Assembly (NCBI RefSeq): GCF_033473495.1
Contig: NC_088935.1
Location: forward strand, 2,666,001 to 2,730,000
Origin: Cercospora beticola
Lineage: Eukaryota; Ascomycota; Dothideomycetes; Mycosphaerellales; Mycosphaerellaceae
DNA length: 64,000 nt
Reading direction: 5' to 3'
The position numbers were made by a program, and so were the translations under genes. Positions within the stretch are counted from its first letter, which is position 1. Each line of letters opens with the position of its first letter. Below the pieces are notes generated by a model. The model saw only the letters and a program-made list of their open reading frames with translations. It ran no database searches and was not told the origin of the DNA. Below are positions 54,612 to 64,000 of this stretch, one piece after another.

Positions 54612-55169
54612 CTATCGTCTAATGCTGCATCTGTCGAGTGCTTCCAGCAGCTCAGGACGGTCTTGCAAGAGCTCCCTAGCCGTCCGGTATGTCATCCACT
54701 TCCGGTCTCTCTTGTGCTGCTCCGGCCAAGTTTCACGCTCCACGGTGACTGTGACTTCGTAGAAGCGGTACAGGGCCTTTGGTGCGACGGCTCCGTACTT
54801 CCGGATGGAAGCTTCGCTTCGCTTTTCTTCGATCGTGCCCAGATCTTTCTGCACGCGACACTCGATGCCGGCTTCCTCCCAGGCTTCACGACATGCCGCT
54901 TCTTGGCAGGTCCTCTCATCGGTCTCCCAGCCTCCCTTGGGTAGGACCCAGCCCTTGCGACTCGAGCTTTGGATCAACATCACGTAGGTACGCTCTGCGT
55001 TCAGGGGCACAACTCCTGCTACGAGTCGCTCGCCGTTGGGGCCATATCTGAGTGAGTCACGTGTCAGTTGGATTTCTAGAGCGGACGGCAAGGGCAAAAG
55101 TCGATCATACCTCTGCCTGTCTCTGCCAACTCTGGATTGCATCGATCGTTCTCCTTGCTGCTGAGCCAT
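54612..55169 (-). CDS. Nudix hydrolase, diphosphoinositol polyphosphate phosphohydrolase type, 164 aa
   Basis: Exons 55169-55111 and 55047-54612, intron 55110-55048 (GTATGA donor, AACTGACAC branch, CACTCAG acceptor). Likely Aps1/Ddp1-type enzyme that removes phosphate from inositol pyrophosphates and diadenosine polyphosphates. The Nudix box is complete (GGWETDERTCQEAACREAWE, then EAGIEC; about residues 59-83), preceded by GWVLPKGG as in this subgroup. The N-terminus MQSRVGRDRQRYGPNGERLV is correct only when the 63-nt intron is removed. That intron is a multiple of three and stop-free, so a retained form of 185 aa would also translate. Divergent from ATE1. Confidence 0.9.
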   Translation of the reverse strand: MAQQQGERSMQSRVGRDRQRYDRLLPLPSALEIQLTRDSLRYGPNGERLVAGVVPLNAERTYVMLIQSSSRKGWVLPKGGWETDERTCQEAACREAWEEAGIECRVQKDLGTIEEKRSEASIRKYGAVAPKALYRFYEVTVTVERETWPEQHKRDRKWMTYRTARELLQDRPELLEALDRCSIRR

Positions 55170-55951
55170 GTTGGCAATGGCAGCTGCAGCTTCGCGTTGA
55201 GGGCGCGCTGGCGCCTGTGGGCGACTGTGTGTGCAACAGCGCTTTCAGTGCCCTTTTCTGAAGTGCTTCGAGGGGACTACGCGGGGCTCGGTGTGCGCCG
55301 GGTTCGTCGGTGGTGTAGCTTTAGTATGCTTGCCAAGCACACGAAAAGCGTGGGTGGGCGGCGGTGACGAGCGGGCTCAAACGCCCTTGCGGCGGGCGGG
55401 CCACGAGAGTCGCGGAGCAGGCCTGTGAGATGTGGTGGACATTATGGGGGAGAAAGTGGTGGAAGCGGAGGAGAAGAAGGAGGAAGGGAGGAGGCGGAGG
55501 TGAACAAAAACTTGGGTTGCAGCCACGTGCTGACTGTGGACAGAGCGCGGCATGGACAAGATGGGCAAGGCACTAATGGCAAACATCCAGGCGCCGCTAT
55601 AGCCGCGGTAACCTGTTTACTGTAGAAAGGAGAGCAGAATCAGAGGCGGGTGAACGATAGCGCTGCAATCAATGCATTGCCGGCAACAATCAACAATGCG
55701 TGCTTGTTGTCTGCGGTCGGCGTTCGCGTCGCTGCAACCCCCGACGTGCTCGTCCTCCAGGCGTTTACCCTCCGCCTCCCACGCCTCGCAGTGACATAGA
55801 CTATTTCTGGGCGACGACATGGTCCGCACCGTCGCCGTCGCCGTCCCACTGACCTGTGCCACTCTCACCGCCCACGCAGCCGACGCAACGACGCCCGCTG
55901 CGTCGCCGTCGGCTCACTCGTCTCACCATGCAGAACTGCCTTTCTCCTGCC
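55170..55951. other. Divergent promoter region Nudix / ATE1
   Basis: 782 nt between start codons. 55430-55505 is an A/G-rich tract. An in-frame ATG at 55928 offers an alternative ATE1 start eight codons upstream. No gene recognised. Confidence 0.5.
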
Positions 55952-57809
55952 ATGTCGCTGTTGACCCCAATTGGTAGGCAGTGCTTGACACGCCCCGTCT
56001 TCTGCAGATGAGTAATAATTGTTCTAGGGTATCAATCCGGTGACTGTGGCTATTGCCGCAAATCAGAAAACAGTGGGCGCACCCCAGACTCTCGTATGCC
56101 TCAATCGATCAGCAGTGCACCTGTATTCCTTTGCATATCTCCTCGAATGGCGCATATTTCCACACTGCGTGAAGCCACCGCTCTCGCCACGATGGATTCG
56201 CTCGTCAACAGTGATGGGCGCTTGAGGCTGACCTGATGATACAGGTGCCTCGTACTACATGAGGACCAAGACTCTTAGTCCAGAACATTACCAGGAGCTG
56301 ATGGATCGCGGATGGAGGCGCTCCGGCAGCTTGTTGTATCTTCCAGACGCTGCTAGGTCCTGTTGCACGCACTACACGATCCGGTAGACCTCCAGTTCAG
56401 TCAACACACCGATAGCGTCATTAACCTTGTCCAGACTACCGGCGGCGGAGTTCAAGCCGACCAAAGACCAGCGTCAAGCATTAAATCGATGGAATCATTT
56501 CGTGCTGGGCGACGAATACACCAAAGCAGCAGCGCTGAAATACCCCAGAACTCGGGAGTGAGTTCATCTGAATATGGCCTATGATTAACCCACTCATTCA
56601 GTTCTAGGGAGAAGAAACGCTTGAAGAGTGAGTTCGATTTAACGCTAGCGGTACACCAGAGCGAGTCGAGTCAGCTGAAGCCGGACATTCAGCCGCAACA
56701 CCGATTCGAAGTGCAGCTCGAACCCGACTGTTTCTCGGAGGTGAGCACTATGGCGCAATGATTGCGGAACTATAGAGGCACTCGCTGATCACTTGAGGGT
56801 TTGCCAGGAGAAATTCTCATTATTCGACAACTATCAGCGAAACGTGCATGGAGAAGGCGACGATGACATTAGCAAATCTGGCTTCCGTCGCTTCCTTTGC
56901 GGTTCTCCTCTCAAGCGTCGCACTGAGAAAGACGGCAAGCAGCTTGGCAGCTTTCATCAATGCTATCGGTAGGGCACACCAGCATCAGACTCATTTACTG
57001 CAGGACCTGTGCTGACCACTTGTGATCAGTCTTGATGGTCGCCTCATAGCAATGGCTGTGCTAGATCTTCTCCCCCACGCTGTTAGCGGTGTTTACTTCT
57101 TGTACCATCAAGACTTCGAATCATACGCTTTTGGCAAGATATCGGCTCTTAGAGAAGCGGCACTTGCACGTGAGCAGGGTTACCAGTACTACTACAGTAA
57201 GTGCCACTGCACATTTCAGCATGCTCATCATCACTTTCGCGACCAACGCTTTTCTAATCCGCAACGACATGCAGTGGGCTACTACATACACACCTGCAAA
57301 AAGATGCGATATAAAGCCGATTACAAACCACAATACGTTCTGGATCCCCACAGTCTAGACTGGCAGCCGCTCAACGATGAGCTGAGAGCTCTCATGGAAA
57401 GCAGACGCTACGCCAGTCCGTCACTGGAGCAAAAGAAACAAGCCCAGGGGCAGAGTGATGTCGAACAGGAAACGATGTTTCCGATACCACTCGATGCCAT
57501 GAACTCCGGACTTTCCATTCTGACACTGGGCATGCCGGGCGTGTTGCCCCTCTCTCAATTGCAAGAAGAGATCGATCTCGGCAGCATGAAAGTCTCGATT
57601 GGGCGCGAAATGGGCGTCTTTCTGGCACAGGTGAGCTATATCCGTACGCTGGCAGGTAACGTCAACTGGACTGACAAAGGACGCAGCATATAGTATCATG
57701 GAATTCGGGGGATTTCTCTGATGCAAAGACTATCAAAGGCATATTTGCAGAACTCGCCGCTGCGGTGGGGCCGACAGTCGCCCGCGAGGCGATCGTCGAC
57801 TTTACCTAG
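55952..57809 (+). CDS. ATE1: Arginyl-tRNA--protein transferase ATE1, 431 aa
   Basis: Transfers Arg from Arg-tRNA to N-terminal Asp/Glu of proteins, making them N-degron substrates. Nine exons: 55952-55973, 56028-56093, 56245-56383, 56435-56557, 56602-56740, 56808-56968, 57030-57196, 57275-57630 and 57687-57809; introns 44-151 nt, all in phase. The N-terminal domain has the family's Cys motifs [14 protein letters not shown] and [16 protein letters not shown] (needed for activity and cofactor binding), then [13 protein letters not shown]. The catalytic C-terminal GNAT-like half has [40 protein letters not shown], and [20 protein letters not shown]. It ends [12 protein letters not shown] 55928 is a possible earlier start. 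Acceptor of intron 4 can also fall 6 nt later (TTCTAG), swapping two residues in exon 5. Confidence 0.94.
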
Positions 57810-58272
57810 AAGAAAAGTCTGGATCGATAAGGTCCAGCGCTGGCGAACGGCATGGTCACAGACAGATGCCACTTGTTTCGAAGGTGTGCCAACATGCATG
57901 TCCCACAAAGTGCTAACATTTGTGATGAGCTACTCCAAGCTGCCATGTAGCAGCGGCATCGGGCATTCACTTCCCCAATTCCAGGTCGTCTTGACCGTCC
58001 ATCCGAACTTTCGTGCGCATGAGGCATCTCTGCCAGCCACGCCCTGTATCCGTCCCCGAACTACGACTTCTCAGTCGCGGCAGCTTTGATGTGTATTGCG
58101 TTGTGCCATGAACGTATGTACTGCCCATGCAATCTTAGGGCTTGGAGTCAGCCTTTCCCCGATACGACCTCCCCGATTTGTGACAGCGCATGTCGATCTA
58201 CGAGAGTGGCTTGCACGGCCGATGCGCGCAAGTATATGTACTTTTTGGAGATTATGCCATCGGTCGGCGTGT
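57810..58272. other. Convergent intergenic region
   Basis: 463 nt between the stop of ATE1 and the stop of the 58273 gene. No feature recognised. Confidence 0.5.
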
Positions 58273-59466
58273 TCACCCTGGTGGCACGAGCGAGTATTCC
58301 CGATCACGATGCAGTTTGTGGTAGAACTGTTGCATCGGGGCGTCGATGAATGAGCCTGGGTAGATGAAGTCGAGCAGCACGTTCCGAACTTGACTCCAGT
58401 ACGCCAATTGTAAGTCTTGCATTAGGCTGTACAGCAGCTGATGATAGAAGGTGACTGTTGACCCGCAAGTCACGCTGATCACAAAGACTGCCCACAGTGC
58501 AGCCTCGGCGGACTTTTGGTCTTGCAAAGCGGCGTGGTCGAGCACCATGGCTTCGTTCCATGCGGCTTGCAGTCCGAGATCGTAGTTTTGATTTCCAGCA
58601 AAAGTCGCACCATCTACCCGCTGACCTTGAAAAATGGTCAGACATACGCATGCCAGCCGCAGATGCTTCGATATGGGATGATCGCTCGACTGCAGCGGAT
58701 CCAGGACAGCCGTCGTGGCGGTGTTCATCACGATGTCGAAGAGTAATTCGTTCAGTCGGTCTTGCACACCATTACTGGCGTAGTCGAAGCAAGCCGTTCG
58801 GCTCAGCAGGACCATGAAGTCGTCAGATATCGTGATTCGCGTCTGTAGCGTCGTGAAGCCACGGGGAAGCGCGATGGGTAGGCGTCGATTAAACAGGCCG
58901 CGATCTACCTGCACTTCTTCCATCTTGACTCCACTGTCTGCGATGTAGCCATGCCCGCCGACCAGTACGTCGTTAGCATTCTTCAAATCGGGCCGGCCAC
59001 CGGAGGCAAGAGCAGCTGCGCCGGAAACGAATGAAGCTGCAGTCAAATGCAGGATGTTGGTGATCCAATTGACCAAAGGCTTCAGGATGCCATCGCTGTC
59101 GAAGTTGTCTTCGTTCCGTCTCGGATCCGGGGCTGGAGGCTGGGGCCGTCGTGGCTCCTGGTACGATCGTTGTGAATGGCTATGGCTTGGCTGCGGCCTC
59201 GGTGGGTTGTTCGATGTTGTGGCTTCGGCTGGTCGAGGTGGTTGATTTGCCTGCTGAGTCTCGCGGTTCCGGGCTCGGGTTTCCCTGCTTTGGGCGGCAC
59301 TCGCACGAGCAGCTTGAGCACGAACGATGCGGCGCGAGGCCTCACTATGTCGTCCTCGCTCCGACACAATGACCAGCGGGGGATTGCGCCTCGGGCCACT
59401 GGCGTTGTTGCCGCGACCCGGGGCGGGTGAGTCGTCCGCCGACGAATTCTGTGGTGGCGATTGCAT
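58273..59466 (-). CDS. Uncharacterised fungal protein with C-terminal helical domain, 397 aa
   Basis: Single exon, ATG 59466. Residues 1-125 are disordered and Arg/Pro/Gln/Ser-rich, with a basic stretch (SEASRRIVRAQAARASAAQS) that could contact nucleic acid or act in nuclear import. Residues 125-397 look folded and mostly helical: ILKPLVNWITNILHLTAASF, LFDIVMNTATTAVLDPLQSS, HLRLACVCLTIFQGQRVDGA, SAEAALWAVFVISVTCGSTV. The layout recalls fungal proteins with a basic N-terminus and a middle-homology-like domain of transcription regulators, but I see no Zn2Cys6 cluster. No signal or membrane span is convincing. Function unknown. Confidence 0.75.
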   Translation of the reverse strand: MQSPPQNSSADDSPAPGRGNNASGPRRNPPLVIVSERGRHSEASRRIVRAQAARASAAQSRETRARNRETQQANQPPRPAEATTSNNPPRPQPSHSHSQRSYQEPRRPQPPAPDPRRNEDNFDSDGILKPLVNWITNILHLTAASFVSGAAALASGGRPDLKNANDVLVGGHGYIADSGVKMEEVQVDRGLFNRRLPIALPRGFTTLQTRITISDDFMVLLSRTACFDYASNGVQDRLNELLFDIVMNTATTAVLDPLQSSDHPISKHLRLACVCLTIFQGQRVDGATFAGNQNYDLGLQAAWNEAMVLDHAALQDQKSAEAALWAVFVISVTCGSTVTFYHQLLYSLMQDLQLAYWSQVRNVLLDFIYPGSFIDAPMQQFYHKLHRDREYSLVPPG

Positions 59467-61525
59467 GGAGGGCCTCGAGCTGGTGGTGCGGTGGGTGAAA
59501 CATACAAGGGCAGGTCGGGAGGCGCAAGGCGAATGGGTATGAAGTCGATGTCAGTAGCGCGGTCGGAGGGAAGCAGTGCCCCGGATAGGTGAGTGCAATT
59601 TTGTGCTTTTGGGGGACGTCGATTGGGGCCTGGACGCAGCGACAGCTCGTGCTCGGGCGTCGTGCATCAGCGGACGTGTGCAGCACAGCGTGAAGAAGAA
59701 GCGAGGCATGATAAATGACAGGCGCTGGCTGGCCGGCAGGATGCAGATCATCTCGTCAAGTGCATTTTCCACGATCTAGCAATGCAAGCAGAGGCTCTGC
59801 GGCTCGACGAGACAGATAGGGTGCAGCAGCGCACCCGAGCGAGCCAGCCATGTTTGCATGAGGCTAGAGCAGCAGGCGCGATGTACCGTCGCGACGCCAA
59901 GGGAGGGCTCGATGGACCCGGGACCGATGAGCGCGTGTGGTCGCTTCCTCGCCAGACGACGGCGCCTGCCAGGCGTGCAATGATGATGTCGCGAGCAGGC
60001 GCGGCGGCGAATGGCGAGCGGGCAGCAGCTCCGTCGCCGCTGGTCATGGCGCTGCTGTCATAGCACAGCAGCAACGTGCCAGCTGTGCTGTGCAGCGAGT
60101 GGTACCACAGATTCTTCAGAGCTCCCAACGCCATGGCGACGTCATGAGCGCGGCCATGAACGACATGCAACCCATGTTCATCTTGTTGTTGTTCGCAGCG
60201 CTGCGCTCCACTGCACGCACGCCATGGCGATGCTGCCCGCTCTCCGTCGACGCCATCACCTCGCCCATCACTGGGCCATAGACATCCACTCCCGTCATCC
60301 TGCTCGAATGCGTGCGGTGGGAACGCCGACGCGCCTCGGCAGCCTGCTTCGGATGCGCTTGCGCCAACACGGCTTGCCCGTTTCGAGGTAATGGAGAGTA
60401 CAGTAGTCGAAGTTGCGTCCACAAGTACACTGGCCAACGCGGCAATCCTGCGACCGATTCATGCTATGCTCCAGTATTTGTAATGGCGCACGCCGCCACG
60501 CGAAAAGCTGCCGGGCACCTCGCACTCAACTTTGTCCGCGCGAATTGGCTCCTGCGGCGACTTGGTTTTTCTCGCTCTTGCTCCTACGGACCTGCGGCGC
60601 TGTCGCCATCGCTCGGTCACAAGTGATCGGCGGCATGAACATCACTGCCGCGATTGGGTCAATGCATCTTCTCTCGCAATGGGGCAGATCGACTTATGAG
60701 ATCGTGATTTCCTAATCCGCACTCGATGGCTACATGCAGTTACGGCAAAGTCTGTCCTGAGCCACTGCAGCCTGCTCTTTTCGACTCTCGACTGATATGT
60801 CTCGGAAGTGGGATTGCCAGTGGTCGACACGTGATTGCAGTTTTAGCCCGCGAAGGTTAGTCAGAATCGCGATCGTGTCAATCGTGATTCGTCTCAAAGT
60901 GGTTAGACGTGAAGTGGCATTGAATGTGGACTCCATTAATATTGATGATGAGACGAATTTGACGAGACTCCATTTCTGCTGTTATTGACACATTCTCGTG
61001 TCTCCAGGTTCCAAGAAACGTGCCAGACTCCGACTTCATCCCTACGTCATGTGATTCTAGTTATTCCCGGGGAGTTGCGGGGAGAGCATGCATCCTGCGC
61101 GACGTAAACAGGACCGATGATCTGTCCAGCTCAGCCCTACGGAACAACCACATGGCCGCGATGCCTCGCCGCCATCTGCAACCGACGCTGAGATGAATAT
61201 GCCCACCGAGGCAGCACGTCCGCGACCATCTCGTCGTCAGCTCCCAGTCGCACCAGAGGCTGTAAGGAGCGACCCCATGATGATGGAGCTCGCGGCGGTC
61301 TAGTGTGTGTCAAATGACCCCAAGACCATTCCTTCCTTGTCCCTCGCCGCCAACCGCCTCGCGCCGACAAATTAGGTTCACAGAATCGACGCTGGTGTGT
61401 GCGCGTCCGCGAGGGATGTGGGAGAGCTCCAGCGAAGCACACTGCTGCTGCTGCTACTTGAAGCAGCACTCGCTTTCTGCTTTCATCGTCCTGCGAACAG
61501 CATCCTCATCACCTTCATCCGCAAC
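59467..61525. other. Divergent intergenic region, 2.1 kb
   Basis: No gene supported. Overlapping frames in 59.7-60.5 kb on both strands are Ala/Arg/His/Ser-rich and look like GC-rich non-coding sequence. It should contain the promoters of the 59466 gene and of the glutaminase. No RNA gene or repeat recognised. Confidence 0.45.
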
Positions 61526-64000
61526 ATGCGCGCTCAGGCAGTGACGGCGCTGGCAGCCGCTCTGCTCAGCGGGCTCAGCGGCGCTTCGACGCTGACCCCG
61601 CCCGTCCTGCCGTTGATCGTGAGAAATCCATACCTTTCCACCTGGCTGGCCGATGCGAGAGAGGAGCCATGGTCGAAATGGCCCATGTTCTGGACGGGGC
61701 AATCGGTATGTTGACCAGTCGCGAGTCTTGAGTCTCCCCAGCTTGCTGAGCTTCCCCAGATGGGCTTTTCCGTGCTTGCCTCTGTGCCAGAGACGTCCAC
61801 CGTCTATCCGCTCCTCGGCCGTCCTCACGATTCTCTCGACCGCGAGAGCAATCACTACAACCTTGCCTTTCCAGAGTACTTGGGCGCCAAGTACGACGCG
61901 TCGACCACGAACCTGACCTACGTCATATCCAACTCGAGCTCCAGCCAGAATGTAGAGATCGTGTTGTCCTTCCTCTCGCCTATTACGCCGACTTCCACCC
62001 TTCGCCAGGCGATTCCTGCGTCCTACGTGACCGTCTATGTCAAGGGCGACGTCGATGTCAACGTCTACATAGACGTCAATGGACAATTCGTGAGTGGTGA
62101 CCGCGGATCACACATCCAATGGGCACTCGAAGAAAAGAGCCAGAAAGGCTCTGCAAAGCTGAAGACCTTCCGCGTCAAGAGGAGTAACGAAGAGCTCTTC
62201 ACTGAGAAATGGGACCGCGCTGAGTGGGGTACCCTGCACTTCACCGGTCCCTCGCACACTGCCCACGAAGCTGGTACTTCTGGCATCCTGCGACAGCGAT
62301 TTGCGAAGACGGGTACCTTGCAGAACTCGGTCGATGACGCTTTCCGTTCCATCATGGACGAGGAGCCCGTCTTCGCCTTCGTAAAATCTTTCAATCTGAG
62401 CTCTGCCAGCCAGCAGTCTGGCACGCAGCAGGACAGCGTTGTATTCACAGTAGCTCACACCCAAGATCCGGTCACTCAGTTCGCCTCTAGCCGTGGTCTT
62501 ACTTGGATGAGACCTCTGTGGATGTCGTACTTTTCTTCCGATGCCGAGCTCATTGACTTCCATTACACCGATTTCCATCACGCCCGAGCGCTGGCGCTGG
62601 ACTACTCACAACAGGTGGCTCGAGATGCGTATGCCAGCGGGAGCGACAGTTACAAGGATATCGTCGAGCTGAGTGCTCGACAGGTCATGGGTGCGACCAG
62701 TTTCAGCGGTACGCCTGAAAATCCGATTTTGTTCTTGAAGGAAATCAGCAGCAACGGGAACTGTCAGACTGTCGATGTCATCTTCCCTGCCTTCCCATTC
62801 TTCTTGTATACGAATCCGAGGTGGCTCGCCTACTTATTGGAACCGCTGCTGGAGCACATGCTGAGTGGCCAGTACCCGAATGACTATACTATGCATGACC
62901 TCGGGACCCACTTCCCCAACATGACCGGACATCCAGATGGGCGGGATGAATACATGCCGGTAAGTGTTCGCTCAAGAGCTTGCCGTCATGGCCTGCGCTC
63001 GGGTGTTGAAACGCATTTCCTGCGAATGGAAGGTGGAACCCAACTGACGAATTTCAGGTTGAAGAATGCGGGGACATGTTGATCATGGGCCTGGCGCTGG
63101 TGAACAGCTTGACGTATGATTCTGCAGAGACAGCTCAATCACCTTGGAGCGCGCTCGGGGAGCCGAAGAGCCAGAAGGAGCTGCAGATGCAGAGTGACGA
63201 TGCTACACCGTTCTCATTGCCTTCCAGGTTTGGAACTCCTGAAGGCATATTTGGTCTCGACGATCAATTTGGCGGCGTCACGTCTAGCCATCAAGCGAAG
63301 AAGTGGCTGTCTCGCACGTACCGTTTGTGGAAGCAATGGACGGGATACCTGGTGGACTACTCACTGTATCCACACAACCAATTGTGCACCGATGATTTCG
63401 CAGGATGGCTTCCATTGATGACCAATCTCGCACTCAAAGGTATCATTGGCATCAAAGCGATGAGTGAACTCGCCGAGTTGAGCGGCGAGACCGGCGACGC
63501 CAAGTACTACCGCAACATTAGCGAGTCGTACATCAAAGAATGGGAGAAGCAGGGGATGAGCCGCGATGGAGGTCGAGCCAAACTCGCGTACGATTGGCAC
63601 GGCAGTTGGACGACACTGTATTCTCTCTACGCTGATGCTCTGCTGTGTTTCCATCCCAGCACGGAGGCGGCAGAGAGCTCCGTCGCAAGCTCTCGCAGTG
63701 GAGGAGTGCAGGCGCCTCTCAATCCTGGAGCCAAAGGCAAGGCGAACTTCATTCCTGACCGCATCTACCAGACTCAGTCCGACTGGTACGGCGTCGTCAT
63801 GCAGAAGTATGGCTTGCCTTTGGATTCACGACATCTGTACACCAAGAGTGACTGGGAGTTCCAAGCTGCGGCAGTTGCGAGCAAGAAGACACGATCACAG
63901 ATTCTAGACAAGGTCGCCACATGGCTGAACGAGACAGCATCAGACCGACCATTCACTGATTTGTACAAGACTGAGGGCGATGGTGGCTTCCCGGGGCCCA
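61526..64000 (+). CDS. gtaA: Secreted glutaminase GtaA-type (DUF5127/DUF4965/DUF1793), 3' end beyond window
   Basis: Extracellular enzyme hydrolysing glutamine to glutamate. Exons 61526-61705, 61760-62959 and 63058 onward; introns 54 and 98 nt, in phase; the frame runs off the right edge. The signal peptide is MRAQAVTALAAALLSGLSGA. The N-terminal part has NPYLSTWLADAREEPWSKWP and MFWTGQS joined to MGFSVLASVP. Then come AFPEYLGAKYDASTTNLTYV, the central PAFPFFLYTNPRWLAYLLEP and YPNDYTMHDLGTHFPNMTGH, and the DUF4965-type MPVEECGDMLIMGLALVNSL across the second junction. FAGWLPLMTNLALKGIIGIK belongs to the helical catalytic barrel; TQSDWYGVVMQKYGLPLDSR follows. Several N-glycosylation sequons (NLT, NSS, NIS) agree with secretion. 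The family name rests on these motifs; Taka-type glutaminases are about 690 aa, and about 770 codons are visible so far. Confidence 0.93.

Noticed and set aside
59748..60437. 229-codon minus-strand frame
   Set aside because: Ala/Arg/Ser-rich, overlaps several other long frames on both strands; typical of GC-rich non-coding DNA.

Overview
The window is nuclear DNA of a filamentous ascomycete. Coding density is about one gene per 2 kb. Genes lie on both strands without operons, and most introns are 44-70 nt with GT/AG ends and a CTNAC-type branch site. The protein set (subtilisin, secreted glutaminase, DUF3431 protein, LAT-type permease, ATE1, acetoacetyl-CoA synthetase, aryl-alcohol-type aldo/keto reductase) suits Pezizomycotina. 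A Dothideomycete is my best guess, but that is inference.

Layout. 1-13.9 kb is a compact housekeeping block: subtilisin-like protease (cut by the left edge), an uncharacterised protein, a small CYSTM-like Cys-rich protein, TRAPP subunit TRS23, a tandem-UBC E2, a membrane/coiled-coil protein, DNA topoisomerase III and a glyoxalase-like protein. 13.9-19.8 kb is gene-poor and holds one candidate 35-aa two-exon gene and one degenerate reading frame. 19.8-30 kb carries a quinone oxidoreductase, a mitochondrial P-loop ATPase, a DUF3431 protein, acetoacetyl-CoA synthetase and a Ser/Thr-rich secreted protein. 30.3-33.5 kb looks like a decayed gene. 33.3-42.7 kb holds an 832-aa uncharacterised protein, an amino-acid permease, an aldo/keto reductase, an unusual tRNA-Asp gene and a membrane protein. 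42.7-45.4 kb is empty of recognisable genes. 45.4-64 kb carries a GH43 glycosidase and an SDR in tight convergence, a Ser-rich protein, CGR1, a mitochondrial ornithine carrier, MOB1, a Nudix hydrolase, ATE1, an uncharacterised protein and a GtaA-type glutaminase cut by the right edge.

The most unusual object is the tRNA-Asp(GUC) gene at 40920-41064. It carries the ordinary intron after position 37. It also carries a second 57-nt intron with every hallmark of a spliceosomal intron (GTGAGT donor, GCTAAC branch, TTTCAG acceptor) between tRNA positions 61 and 62, inside the T arm. Removing both gives a 72-nt cloverleaf with full T-stem and acceptor-stem pairing and discriminator G73. I know of no described tRNA gene of this kind.

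The genes do not form one pathway. Loose themes are protein turnover and modification (E2, ATE1, subtilisin, glutaminase), genome and cell-cycle maintenance (TOP3, MOB1), ribosome biogenesis (CGR1), trafficking (TRS23) and mitochondrial transport (ornithine carrier, P-loop ATPase). All splice models were read by eye from splice signals and frame continuity. There is no transcript evidence here.
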